Shown in pieces: positions 32,016 to 38,885 of a DNA stretch of 38,885 bases. How positions within the stretch are numbered: the first letter of the stretch is position 1; every line of letters begins with the position of its first letter. Below the pieces are notes generated by a model, which was given only the letters and a program-made list of their open reading frames with translations, did not search any database and was not told the origin of the DNA. The stretch is from DASUTB01 sp036374835 (GTDB lineage: Bacteria > Actinomycetota > Actinomycetes > Jiangellales > Jiangellaceae), in NCBI GenBank assembly GCA_036374835.1, contig DASUTB010000139.1:1-38885 (forward strand), read 5' to 3'. The position numbers and the translations under genes were made by a program.

Positions 32016-32666
32016 TCAGTCGGGGAAGCCGTACCGCCCGTGCAGCCGGACGAACCGGGCGAGGGTGAGAACAGCCTGGCGCTTCAGCCCGTCGGGGGTG
32101 CGCTTGAACACGACGACCTCCTCGTGGCCACCGGGTCCGATGGGCTGTACGAGCCGTCCGCCGACCCGCAGCTGATCGACGAGCGGCGCGGGCACTTCGG
32201 GGAACGCGGCCGACACGATGATGGCATCGTACGGTGCGTGTTCCGGGGCGCCGCGACTACCATCGCCGACCAGCAGAGTCACGTTGCGAAGGCCGTGCCG
32301 GGCGAGGTTCTGCCGGGCCTGCCGAGCCATGTCCGGCCACCGTTCGATGCTCACGACATCATCGGCCAGCTGCGCGAGCAGAGCTGTCTGGAAGCCGAGG
32401 CCGGTGCCGATCTCGAGCACATGCTCGTCGCCGGTCAGCTCGAGACCCTCGATCATTCGCGCGGACAGCGAGGGTTGCGTGGTCACCTGCTCGTGCCCGA
32501 TCGGGATCGGCTTGTCGTCGTAGGCGACCGCAACGTGATCGGCGGGTACGAACCCGGCCCGCGGTGTCGCTCGCACAGCGTCGAGCACGCGCTCATCGTG
32601 CACACCTGCAGCGCGCACAGCGCGGACGAGATTCTTGCCGGCCGGGTGCGCCGATGTCGTCCGCAT
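32016..32666 (-). CDS. pcm: Protein-L-isoaspartate O-methyltransferase
   Basis: 216 residues. It repairs isoaspartyl residues that accumulate in aged proteins, using S-adenosylmethionine. Motifs: PRAGFVPADHVAVAYDDKPI, the active-site stretch PIGHEQVTTQPSLSARMIEG (Gln/Ser/Thr conserved) and the AdoMet loop VLEIGTGLGFQTALLAQLA. It starts 2 bp after the CBS gene stop, so the two form one operon. Protein repair fits a dormancy role. Confidence 0.92.
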   Translation of the reverse strand: MRTTSAHPAGKNLVRAVRAAGVHDERVLDAVRATPRAGFVPADHVAVAYDDKPIPIGHEQVTTQPSLSARMIEGLELTGDEHVLEIGTGLGFQTALLAQLADDVVSIERWPDMARQARQNLARHGLRNVTLLVGDGSRGAPEHAPYDAIIVSAAFPEVPAPLVDQLRVGGRLVQPIGPGGHEEVVVFKRTPDGLKRQAVLTLARFVRLHGRYGFPD

Positions 32667-32668
32667 TG

Positions 32669-33091
32669 TCAGGTGCTGACCGCCTCGACGAAGTGGCCGA
32701 CCTTGTCTGCGGACACCTCGGAGAGGTGTCGGCCAAGGTCCGCCTCACTGATGATGCCGACCAGGCGGTGCTCCTCGATGACCGGGACTCTGCGAATCCG
32801 GTGCTCCTCCATCTGGGCGAGCACGTCGTCGAGTTCGGCGTCGGCGTCGACCCAGTAGGATCGGCCCTGGGCGAGCTCGCCGGCTGTCATCGTCGCCGGG
32901 TCTGCGTCGGTGGCGACGCACTTGACGACGATGTCCCGGTCGGTGATCATGCCGTGCAGCCGGTCGTCGTCGCCGCAGATCGGCAGCGCGCCGACGTCCA
33001 GCTCTCGCATCCGGACCGCCGCGTGCCGCAGCGTGTCGTGTTCGCCTATGCACTCAACGCCTGCGTGCATGATTTCTCGGGCCGTGGTCAT
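32669..33091 (-). CDS. Two-CBS-domain protein, Hrp1-like
   Basis: 140 residues, two CBS modules and nothing else. CBS1 covers about residues 7-60 (REIMHAGVECIGEHDTLRHA, LPICGDDDRLHGMITDRDIV). CBS2 covers about 75-130 (SYWVDADAELDDVLAQMEEH, VPVIEEHRLVGIISEADLGR). Size and layout match hypoxic response protein 1 (Rv2626c), one of the most strongly DosR-induced proteins. GGAGGAGG precedes the ATG at 33091. DosR-like boxes lie 87-131 bp upstream. Such proteins usually bind adenine nucleotides; the partner is unknown. Confidence 0.9.
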   Translation of the reverse strand: MTTAREIMHAGVECIGEHDTLRHAAVRMRELDVGALPICGDDDRLHGMITDRDIVVKCVATDADPATMTAGELAQGRSYWVDADAELDDVLAQMEEHRIRRVPVIEEHRLVGIISEADLGRHLSEVSADKVGHFVEAVST

Positions 33092-33177
33092 AACTGCCTC
33101 CTCCGCAGTGGAGCTGTCACCGAGCGCAGGCTCGGCTGTTTCAATTTCAGATTCGACCCGCCCGGCGGTGGCGATTA

Positions 33178-33222
33178 GGGCCGAAAGTCCCCGAGGTCCG
33201 TCGGCGACGGGACCTTTGCCCC
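33178..33222. promoter_or_regulatory. Paired DosR-like boxes, divergent CBS/baeRF promoter
   Basis: GGGCCGAAAGTCCC (33178-33191) and GGGACCTTTGCCCC (33209-33222), centres 31 bp apart, that is three helical turns on the same face. Including flanks, the first reads TTAGGGCCGAAAGTCCCCGA, very close to the mycobacterial DosR consensus TTSGGGACTWWAGTCCCSAA. Confidence 0.8.
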
Positions 33223-33281
33223 TTGGCCCCGGACGACCCGGGCGGAAGCGTGGATGTCGCAGTCTCCGAGGAGGTGCTGCC

Positions 33282-34451
33282 ATGACGACTCGGATGCGCA
33301 CGACCGCGACGGTCGACGTGAAGGGGACGAACCCGACGTCGGTGGATCGGCTGCGCAGACTCTGGGACCCGACGGGATGCCTGCTCTCGGTGTTCATCAC
33401 GATCCCGCCCGACCCGGCGGCGCTGCGTGAGCTCCCGGCTCGGCTCGACCGGTTACTGGCCACGGCCCGACTTGCCGGTGTCGACCCGGGAGGTGGCCGG
33501 CGGGTACGGGCTGCTCGGGTTGCGGTGCGCGAGCGCGGTGCCGCACAGGCCAGGGAGTGGTTCGGGCGCAGCGTTGCGCTCGTCGCGTCCGGCGACGGAG
33601 TTGTGCTGGAGGAGATGCGACTGCCGTGCGCGGTTCCAGATCGCGCGGTCTTCGGCCGCCGGGCCTACCTGCGCCCGTTGCTGCGGGTGCGGCAGGCATG
33701 CCGTCCGTACGCGGCGGTCGTGATCGACCGTCGGCAGGCGTTGCTGTTCGAGATCAGTGGCGACGCCATCCATCGAGTGCGCAGCCTGGAAGGCGAGAGT
33801 GCCCGAGGTCGCACGCACGCGGGATGGTACGGGCTCGAGGAGTACCGGGACCGTCACCACCAGGCCGAGCTTGCCCACCGCCATTACGAGGCGACGGCGG
33901 CGGCCATCGAGAGGCATGCGCCGGGCAACGGTCACTCGCTGGTGGTCGGCGGGCACAAGGACGGGGTCGAGGAGTTTCTCGCCAGCATGCCGGTACCGCT
34001 GAGGGACCGGGTTGCAGGGACGTTCGTGGTCGATCCGCACACGATGACGCCGCATGTCGTGCATGTTCGAGCCGCGGAAGTGATGGCCGAGTGGGAGACC
34101 GCCCGCCGGCGACGCATGGCCGACGATCTCGCCGCGTGGGAGGCGGCAGGGCTCGCAGTCAGCGGTGTCGAGCTGAGTGCGGAGATGATCGGCAAGTCAC
34201 TCGTCGACCTGTTGGTGGTCCGCGGCGACGAACCAGTGCCTGGATCGGTCTGCGACCGCTGCGGCGGTCTGGCGACGGAGCCGTTTCGATGCCCGACTTG
34301 CCAGACTGTTGCGCATCCTGTCGTCGACGTGATCGACGAGATGGTGGCCAGGGTGCTCGACACCGGCGGAGTGGTCGACCTCGGCGGCAGCGAGAACGCA
34401 CTCAGCGTGGCCGCCAGGCTACGCCACCCCGCCCGATCCGACGCGGAGTGA
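33282..34451 (+). CDS. Bacterial eRF1-like (baeRF/Vms1-type) protein
   Basis: 389 residues. It matches the actinobacterial baeRF group that includes DosR-regulated Rv2629: an N-terminal region (LLSVFITIPPDPAALRELPA), a central eRF1 domain-2-like part (RPYAAVVIDRRQALLFEISG, and DRHHQAELAHRHYEATAAAI) and a domain-3-like part (HSLVVGGHKDGVEEFLASMP). Near the C-terminus is a zinc ribbon, CDRCGGLATEPFRCPTCQ. Eukaryotic relatives release peptides from stalled ribosomes. GAGGAGG precedes the ATG at 33282. Divergent from the CBS gene with DosR-like boxes between. Role in ribosome rescue or hibernation is inferred. Confidence 0.85.
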   Translation: MTTRMRTTATVDVKGTNPTSVDRLRRLWDPTGCLLSVFITIPPDPAALRELPARLDRLLATARLAGVDPGGGRRVRAARVAVRERGAAQAREWFGRSVALVASGDGVVLEEMRLPCAVPDRAVFGRRAYLRPLLRVRQACRPYAAVVIDRRQALLFEISGDAIHRVRSLEGESARGRTHAGWYGLEEYRDRHHQAELAHRHYEATAAAIERHAPGNGHSLVVGGHKDGVEEFLASMPVPLRDRVAGTFVVDPHTMTPHVVHVRAAEVMAEWETARRRRMADDLAAWEAAGLAVSGVELSAEMIGKSLVDLLVVRGDEPVPGSVCDRCGGLATEPFRCPTCQTVAHPVVDVIDEMVARVLDTGGVVDLGGSENALSVAARLRHPARSDAE

Positions 34452-34577
34452 TGCCGAAGCGTGAGCTCGTGGAGTCCACCCGCGTGCGCGCGCATGACTA
34501 CTCGCCCCGGGCGCAAGGACCTTGGACTCTGCCGGCTCCGCCCGCCACCTGGTTTGCTGGTATTCGGGTGAGTAGCG

Positions 34578-35555
34578 ATGACCAGCGGTTTGGCCAGTGT
34601 GCGGCGCAGCGAGCCGAGATTGCCTGATGACGATTACGACCTGGTCGGGCAGTACCTGAAGCAGATCGGGCAGACTCCTTTGCTGACCGCGGCTGATGAG
34701 GTGGAGCTGGCGAAGCGGATCGAAGCCGGTGTGTATGCGGCCGAGTTGTTGCGAGCCGTTGACGCGGGGGAGCGGGACCTGCCGGCGGACATGCGGCGTG
34801 CGGAACTGCAGGCGATTGCCGATGATGGTGCGCGGGCCAAGGACCGCATGATCCGCGCCAACCTCCGACTTGTCGTATCGGCAGCCCGCAAGTTCTACCG
34901 CAATGCCGGGATCTCATTCCTGGACATCGTGCAGGACGGCAACCTCGGCTTGATCCGGGCGGTGGAGAAGTTCGACTACCGCAGGGGTTTCAAGTTCTCG
35001 ACCTACGCGATGTGGTGGATCCGGCAGGCCATCGAGCGGGGCCGGGCGAACAAGGCCCGCGGCATCCGGCTGCCGGTGCACGTTCTCGATCAGATCAACA
35101 AGCTGGGCCGGGCCGATCGCAAGCTTCAACTCAGCTTGGGTCGGGACCCGACGGTCGAGGAGCTGGCCGAGGCCACCGGCAATACGGTGGACAAGGTGAA
35201 TCAGCTGCGCGAGATCAGCCAGTCGGTCGTCAGCTTGGACACTCCGGTCGGTAGCGAGGGCGAGACCCTGTTCGGCGACATGATCGAGGATACCGAGGTG
35301 ATGCAGGCCTCCGACATCGTCGAGTTCCACGCTCTGGCCGAGGAGTTGCGGGCGATCGTAGGGACGCTACCGCCCCGGGAAGCATTGATCATCACGCTGC
35401 GGTACGGCTTGCAGGACGGGCGTCAGCACACCCTTGCCGAGGTCGCCGAACGGGTCGGGCTCACCAAGGAACGGGTCCGCCAACTCGAGAAGGAAGCTCT
35501 CCGGCAGCTGCGTGATCCAGCGCGCCGAGAGCCGTTGGTCGAGTGGGCCGGCTAG
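34578..35555 (+). CDS. Group-2 sigma-70 factor (HrdD/SigB-like)
   Basis: 325 residues. Region 1.2 (DLVGQYLKQIGQTPLLTAAD), region 2 (AARKFYRNAGISFLDIVQDG then NLGLIRAVEKFDYRRGFKFS and TYAMWWIRQAIERG), region 3 and region 4 (TLAEVAERVGLTKERVRQLE) are complete; region 1.1 is absent, typical of non-essential primary-like sigma factors used in stationary phase or stress. It lies 126 bp after the baeRF gene; I see no clear promoter in that gap. It probably directs part of the stress response in this region. Confidence 0.93.
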   Translation: MTSGLASVRRSEPRLPDDDYDLVGQYLKQIGQTPLLTAADEVELAKRIEAGVYAAELLRAVDAGERDLPADMRRAELQAIADDGARAKDRMIRANLRLVVSAARKFYRNAGISFLDIVQDGNLGLIRAVEKFDYRRGFKFSTYAMWWIRQAIERGRANKARGIRLPVHVLDQINKLGRADRKLQLSLGRDPTVEELAEATGNTVDKVNQLREISQSVVSLDTPVGSEGETLFGDMIEDTEVMQASDIVEFHALAEELRAIVGTLPPREALIITLRYGLQDGRQHTLAEVAERVGLTKERVRQLEKEALRQLRDPARREPLVEWAG

Positions 35556-36151
35556 CGGACGAGATACGTGCGGCCCTGCTCGCCCCACGACCCATACGGC
35601 GGCTGCAGACCCTGGTCCTGTGCACGAATGCTGGGCCGCCCGATGTGTGCGAAGACCAGTCGGCGCACACCTCGGCGGCGGGCTTGATCGGCCGTTTCAA
35701 GGACGCACGCGTGGCCGCCGACACCTCCGCGGAATCGGATCGGACGGTTCCAGCCCGCGGCGTCGGCGAACATCAGATCTGCACCGTCCGCCCAACCGGG
35801 AAAGGTCCAGAACTCCGGGGCCCACACGACGCGGCGGCCGTCTTCTTCGAGTAGGTAGCCATATGTCGGATGTGAGGTGTGCGCAACCTCATGAGGGCGT
35901 GCCCAGAGGCTGCCGGCGTGATAGTCGCCGACGATCGGCTCGAGTCCACGCTGTGCCGCCAGGTCCCGAATCGGCTTGGCGAGCTCGGCCGAGGCATCGG
36001 TGAGCAGCCACGCGTCCAGATCGGCGGGCGGCTCGGCGCCGGGCCCGCCATCTAGTGCGATCCGCCGACTGCGACGGGTTACGAGCAGCCCGGCAGGCGC
36101 GTAGCGGGGCGAGTTCATCGCACCGACGCCCAACAGCGTGCATCGGATCAC
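35552..36151 (-). CDS. MBL-fold hydrolase-like protein
   Basis: 199 residues. A short metallo-beta-lactamase-like protein related to PhnP-type phosphodiesterases: ALDGGPGAEPPADLDAWLLT, HTSHPTYGYLLEEDGRRVVW, GGVGGHACVLETADQARRRG, and VFAHIGRPSIR. The usual HxHxDH loop is absent (the expected place reads LLTDASAEL), so metal binding is doubtful or uses other residues. GTG 36151 overlaps the M23 gene stop by 4 nt. Its end overlaps the sigma factor stop on the other strand. It is third in a minus-strand series with the cupin and M23 genes. Confidence 0.75.
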   Translation of the reverse strand: MIRCTLLGVGAMNSPRYAPAGLLVTRRSRRIALDGGPGAEPPADLDAWLLTDASAELAKPIRDLAAQRGLEPIVGDYHAGSLWARPHEVAHTSHPTYGYLLEEDGRRVVWAPEFWTFPGWADGADLMFADAAGWNRPIRFRGGVGGHACVLETADQARRRGVRRLVFAHIGRPSIRAQDQGLQPPYGSWGEQGRTYLVR

Positions 36152-37017
36152 CGCAGCTCCCCGGCCGTGTCCGGCGACCCGGTCGGCACGGTGAACGGAC
36201 GGTTCCCGGCGGGGACGCCCGACCCCGGTCGTCCGCCTACCTCGTAGGCGTCGAAGGTGAACGGCAACCCGGCGGAAAGCTCAGGTCGTGGATGGTCCAT
36301 GAGTTGGAAGTGCAGATGCGGCTCGGACGTGTTGCCGGAATTGCCGCAACGGGCAAGCACGTCCCCGGACTTGACGTGCTGCCCCCGGCGTACTCTGACC
36401 GAGCCTCGCTTGAGATGGGCGAAGGCGGCGTAGACGCCGTCGCCGAGATCCAAGATGACGCGATTGCCGAATACGAAGTTCCCGCCGAGCAGGGACAGCA
36501 CTCCCCGCAGCAGCATCTCCGGCACGAGATAGACCAGGCCGAGCGGTGAGTTGCGACTCCAATGGTCGCGTTGCCAGCCGGACGCGGTGACGACAACACC
36601 GTCGGCGGGCGCCAGGATGGGTTGGCCGAAGCCGGGAAACTTCTGGGGACGACGTGCCGGCGGCCAGCGGTGAACACCTTTCCAGGTCACAGACTCGTCC
36701 GGTACGTACACCAGATCGATGGCGAAGGCTTGGCCGAGCTCACGTGTGCCATGACTGGGCACTCGATCGGCCGGGCTGTTCATCGCGATCCAGCGCCCCC
36801 GAACCGGTGGTTTGATCGTGGTAGGGCTGCGATCTTCCTGGTGGCTGCGGACGAAGTACAGCGCCACACCGACTGCGATGAACGCTCCGCCTGCCAGGCC
36901 GATCCCCAGCCGGAGCACCGTGCTCGTCACGATGACCAGCACGCCGAGTAATACGAGCGGCGATGCGATTCGTGGGGCCAAGCGCCGCAGGAGCCGAACC
37001 GGGGCCGTGACGGTCAA
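36148..37017 (-). CDS. Membrane-anchored M23 (LytM) peptidase
   Basis: About 289 residues. Two membrane helices near the N-terminus (ASPLVLLGVLVIVTSTVLRL and GLAGGAFIAVGVALYFV) precede an M23 domain. Zinc-site motifs are present: GQAFAIDLVYV in the first metal position region, AAFAHLKRGS, and NTSEPHLHFQLMD with the HLH motif. It should cut peptidoglycan peptides or be a scaffold. The start is uncertain: the frame opens inside the cupin gene; the TTG at 37017 just after the cupin stop is chosen, without a strong ribosome binding site. Confidence 0.82.
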   Translation of the reverse strand: MTVTAPVRLLRRLAPRIASPLVLLGVLVIVTSTVLRLGIGLAGGAFIAVGVALYFVRSHQEDRSPTTIKPPVRGRWIAMNSPADRVPSHGTRELGQAFAIDLVYVPDESVTWKGVHRWPPARRPQKFPGFGQPILAPADGVVVTASGWQRDHWSRNSPLGLVYLVPEMLLRGVLSLLGGNFVFGNRVILDLGDGVYAAFAHLKRGSVRVRRGQHVKSGDVLARCGNSGNTSEPHLHFQLMDHPRPELSAGLPFTFDAYEVGGRPGSGVPAGNRPFTVPTGSPDTAGELR

Positions 37018-37024
37018 GTCCGCG

Positions 37025-37534
37025 CTATTCGTAGAGCTGGGAGAGTGCGTCGGAGCCGAGCGTTGATTGCAGCTCGGTGGTGAACTCGCCGTCGACGAGG
37101 ACGAAGAAGATCCGGACCGTGCCGGACGAGCGGTTGTGCCAGGCGTGCGCCGTACCTCGTTGGACCACGACGTCACCTCGCGACATGGTGACGACGGACC
37201 CGTCGTCGAGTTCGAGATCGACCTCACCGTCGAGAACGACACCGTAGTCGATTGACCGAGTGCGGTGCATCGGTGCGACCGCACCGGGCGGCATGTCGAT
37301 GACGTGGACGATCGTGCCCCGCGGGTCGGGCGGAACCTGCAGCGGCCGTGCAGTGGGTTCGGCGGACTCCGCCGCCGTGATGGGCGCCGGTGTGTCGTTC
37401 GTGGCCCAGATCTCGTAGAACGCGGCTCCGGTCTCCAGCGATTCGGTGGTCGGGGTCGGCGCGTCGGAGAGTACGACGGACCTGCCGGCCTCGTCATGGC
37501 CGGTCACGATGCGGCGTGGTGTGGAAAGCGTCAT
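37025..37534 (-). CDS. Cupin-domain protein
   Basis: 169 residues from the ATG at 37534. The C-terminal half is a cupin barrel: IDMPPGAVAPMHRTRSIDYG, VVLDGEVDLELDDGSVVTMS, RGDVVVQRGTAHAWHNRSSG. Motif 1 has H-x-R...E/Y pattern and motif 2 retains its His pair (AHAWH). Function cannot be told: cupins of this type include small-molecule dioxygenases and regulators. First of the minus-strand series with the M23 and MBL genes. Confidence 0.85.
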   Translation of the reverse strand: MTLSTPRRIVTGHDEAGRSVVLSDAPTPTTESLETGAAFYEIWATNDTPAPITAAESAEPTARPLQVPPDPRGTIVHVIDMPPGAVAPMHRTRSIDYGVVLDGEVDLELDDGSVVTMSRGDVVVQRGTAHAWHNRSSGTVRIFFVLVDGEFTTELQSTLGSDALSQLYE

Positions 37535-37603
37535 ACCGTAGATCCTCGTCCTCGCCCACGATCGGCACAAGGTGTCGGCGATGCCGTCAGCTCGGTGGCT
37601 GGA

Positions 37604-38524
37604 TCAGTCGGGTGAGTACCACGGATCTTCGCGCTGGAAGAGAGCTGGGAAATGCAGGGCTACGTCTTGCCGCTCCGCCAGCTCGGTGAACGCTCGCATG
37701 GTGGCGTCGAGATCGTCACCGAAGAAGGGCAGTGCCCGCAGCGGACGGTCAAGAGGGCCGAAGAAATCGTCCCAGTGAATGAGGACGACCCTTCGGGCAC
37801 CTACGGTCTCGACCGTCTCAGCCCAGTACTTGCGGATGTAGTCCTCGCTCAGCACGCCGAGTTGTCCAACGCCAAGATATGCAACGTCGGCACGTCGTCC
37901 GGTCAACGAGCCTTCAACGAACCCGGCGCTGCCCTGGACCAATGCGGTCTTTCCGGTGGTGTGCTCGGCGAGGATCGACCACGCCTCGCCGCATTTGTAG
38001 GCGTTCGCTTTCACCGGGGGAGTAACGGGATGGTCGATATGTCCAGGGAACCGATCCGGAGGGCAGTGCGCCGACTCGATCCAAGTGAGGCCGAAGTTCC
38101 CGAACGTCACGGCATCGCCGGACGTCACCACCCGGACCTGTTCGGGCCCGAGCCCATGTCCACGACCGATGTTGGCCGCCGATTCGCCACCGGCGAGGAC
38201 GGCGCCGGTGCGCTCGGCGACCACAGCCGAGTCCATCGCATGGTCGTAGTGCGTGTGCACCGGCAGCACTGCGTCGAGCCGCTCGACACCGGCCCGAGTG
38301 AGCACTGCCTCGATCCGCGCGAGATTGGGTGAGATCTTCCCTGCGGCGACTCGCAGCAACGAGGGCCGCGAGAAGAACCCGTCGGTGAGTACCGCCGACT
38401 CGCCGTCCTCGAGAAGCAGACTCGAGACGCCGAGAAACGTGACGCTCAACGCGTCGCGAGCCCGGGGCACGTCGAAGTGGCCCCAGTACCTGCTGATCTC
38501 GGGACGACCGAACTTGAGCCGCAT
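37604..38524 (-). CDS. MBL-fold metal-dependent hydrolase (UlaG-like)
   Basis: 306 residues. It has a complete zinc motif, HTHYDH (VLPVHTHYDHAMDSAVVAER). Other family features are VSSLLLEDGESAVLTDGFFS, WIESAHCPP, and VLIHWDDFFGPLDRPL near the C-terminus with the last metal His. No signal peptide. It is 69 bp upstream of the cupin gene on the same strand and may be co-transcribed. Relatives act as lactonases or phosphodiesterases; substrate unknown. Confidence 0.88.
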   Translation of the reverse strand: MRLKFGRPEISRYWGHFDVPRARDALSVTFLGVSSLLLEDGESAVLTDGFFSRPSLLRVAAGKISPNLARIEAVLTRAGVERLDAVLPVHTHYDHAMDSAVVAERTGAVLAGGESAANIGRGHGLGPEQVRVVTSGDAVTFGNFGLTWIESAHCPPDRFPGHIDHPVTPPVKANAYKCGEAWSILAEHTTGKTALVQGSAGFVEGSLTGRRADVAYLGVGQLGVLSEDYIRKYWAETVETVGARRVVLIHWDDFFGPLDRPLRALPFFGDDLDATMRAFTELAERQDVALHFPALFQREDPWYSPD

Positions 38525-38691
38525 GACGTGACGCTACTCGATTAGCACCGATCTGCTGCCGCGGCGCCGCCACGAGTTTCGCCATCGCACCGCGGGTGTG
38601 GCGGCCGGGGGTGAAGGCGGGTGCGGGCGGGGCCGCGAGCGAGTGCTGAAGCTGGGACCGGCGGTCGTCACCTGACACTCCGACAGGTTGT

Positions 38692-38713
38692 GTCGTCGTA
38701 GTAGTGAGACGAC
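38692..38713. promoter_or_regulatory. Inverted repeat before the DUF6069-like gene
   Basis: GTCGTC (38692-38697) and GACGAC (38708-38713) with a 10-bp spacer, ending 13 bp before the start codon. It could be an operator over the ribosome binding site or an mRNA leader hairpin. Confidence 0.4.
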
Positions 38714-38726
38714 TCTTGGAGGAACC

Positions 38727-38885
38727 ATGTATCCCGCTTCTGCGAACAGATCTTCGACCGTGGACAGCACCTCGCGCAGCTTTTCGGAGCGTCGGGTGGC
38801 CGCGATCGGCGCCGCCGTGGCGACCGTCGCCAACGTGGCGCTGTGGGCCGGCGGACGCGCGGCGGACGTCGGCTTTCTGGTGAAC
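38727..38885 (+). CDS. DUF6069-like membrane protein, N-terminal fragment
   Basis: 53 codons to the right edge of the window. GGAGGAA precedes the ATG. After a Ser-rich lead, RRVAAIGAAVATVANVALWA then GGRAADVGFLVN resembles the first helix of small actinobacterial DUF6069 four-helix membrane proteins. The rest lies outside the window. Confidence 0.6.
   Translation, partial: MYPASANRSSTVDSTSRSFSERRVAAIGAAVATVANVALWAGGRAADVGFLVN

Noticed and set aside
34515..34545. DosR-like box before the group-2 sigma gene (GGGCGCAAGGACC)
   Set aside because: Matches only about 10 of 14 positions and lacks a second site.
38651..38670. DosR-like half-site GGGACCGGCGGTCG before the DUF6069-like gene
   Set aside because: The second half-site does not fit GTCCC or GCCCC.
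1..38885. CRISPR arrays, tRNA or rRNA genes
   Set aside because: No regularly spaced repeats and no cloverleaf or rRNA-like sequences noticed by eye.

Overview
The window is GC-rich, densely packed DNA from an actinobacterium, probably a soil or environmental member of the Actinomycetota. The evidence is frequent GTG/TTG starts, 1-4 nt gene overlaps, and actinobacterial families such as DUF4429-SHOCT, DUF2637, a TPR-CHAT/S8/sigma module and DosR-type dormancy genes. I cannot assign a genus. I saw no tRNA, rRNA or CRISPR array.

Layout. 1-3.0 kb: start of a YrhK-like protein, then an MMPL exporter divergent from its TetR regulator. 3.1-5.9 kb: a DUF4429-SHOCT protein, a fumarylacetoacetate-hydrolase-family enzyme and a cyclase-family hydrolase. 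6.0-10.3 kb: an IS1595-family insertion sequence with 34-bp inverted repeats. Its transposase is split by a 3.2-kb insertion bounded by a 9-bp direct repeat. The insertion carries a truncated DUF2637 gene, a small coupled gene, a TetR/alpha-beta-hydrolase divergon and a membrane protein. 10.5-13.6 kb: an HxlR/metallo-beta-lactamase divergon and a LysG/LysE-type amino-acid export divergon.

13.6-18.6 kb: a TPR-CHAT protease candidate transcribed divergently from an operon of intracellular subtilisin (S8), ECF-like sigma factor and a small helical/beta-sandwich protein. In composition it resembles the output of type III-E CRISPR (TPR-CHAT protease, small substrate, sigma factor), but with a second protease and no CRISPR. 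It is the best candidate here for an undescribed signalling or conflict system. 18.9-21.0 kb: a winged-helix protein, an endonuclease/exonuclease/phosphatase protein and a stub of a GNAT acetyltransferase gene. 21.0-26.5 kb: a SorC-regulated ABC importer (binding protein, two permeases, no ATPase) with a zinc dehydrogenase, probably for a polyol or sugar.

26.7-34.5 kb: a set of genes closely matching the DosR dormancy regulon of mycobacteria: archease, RtcB, nicotinate phosphoribosyltransferase, HPF-like protein, phosphoribosyltransferase, protein-isoaspartate methyltransferase, two-CBS protein and a bacterial eRF1-like protein. Its divergent intergenic regions hold clustered DosR-like boxes (GGGAC/GGGCC, 4 nt, GTCCC/GCCCC). 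The genes suggest coordinated translation arrest, RNA repair, protein repair and NAD salvage under hypoxia or stationary phase. 34.5-38.9 kb: a group-2 sigma factor, two metallo-hydrolases, a membrane-anchored M23 peptidase, a cupin, and the start of a DUF6069-like membrane protein.
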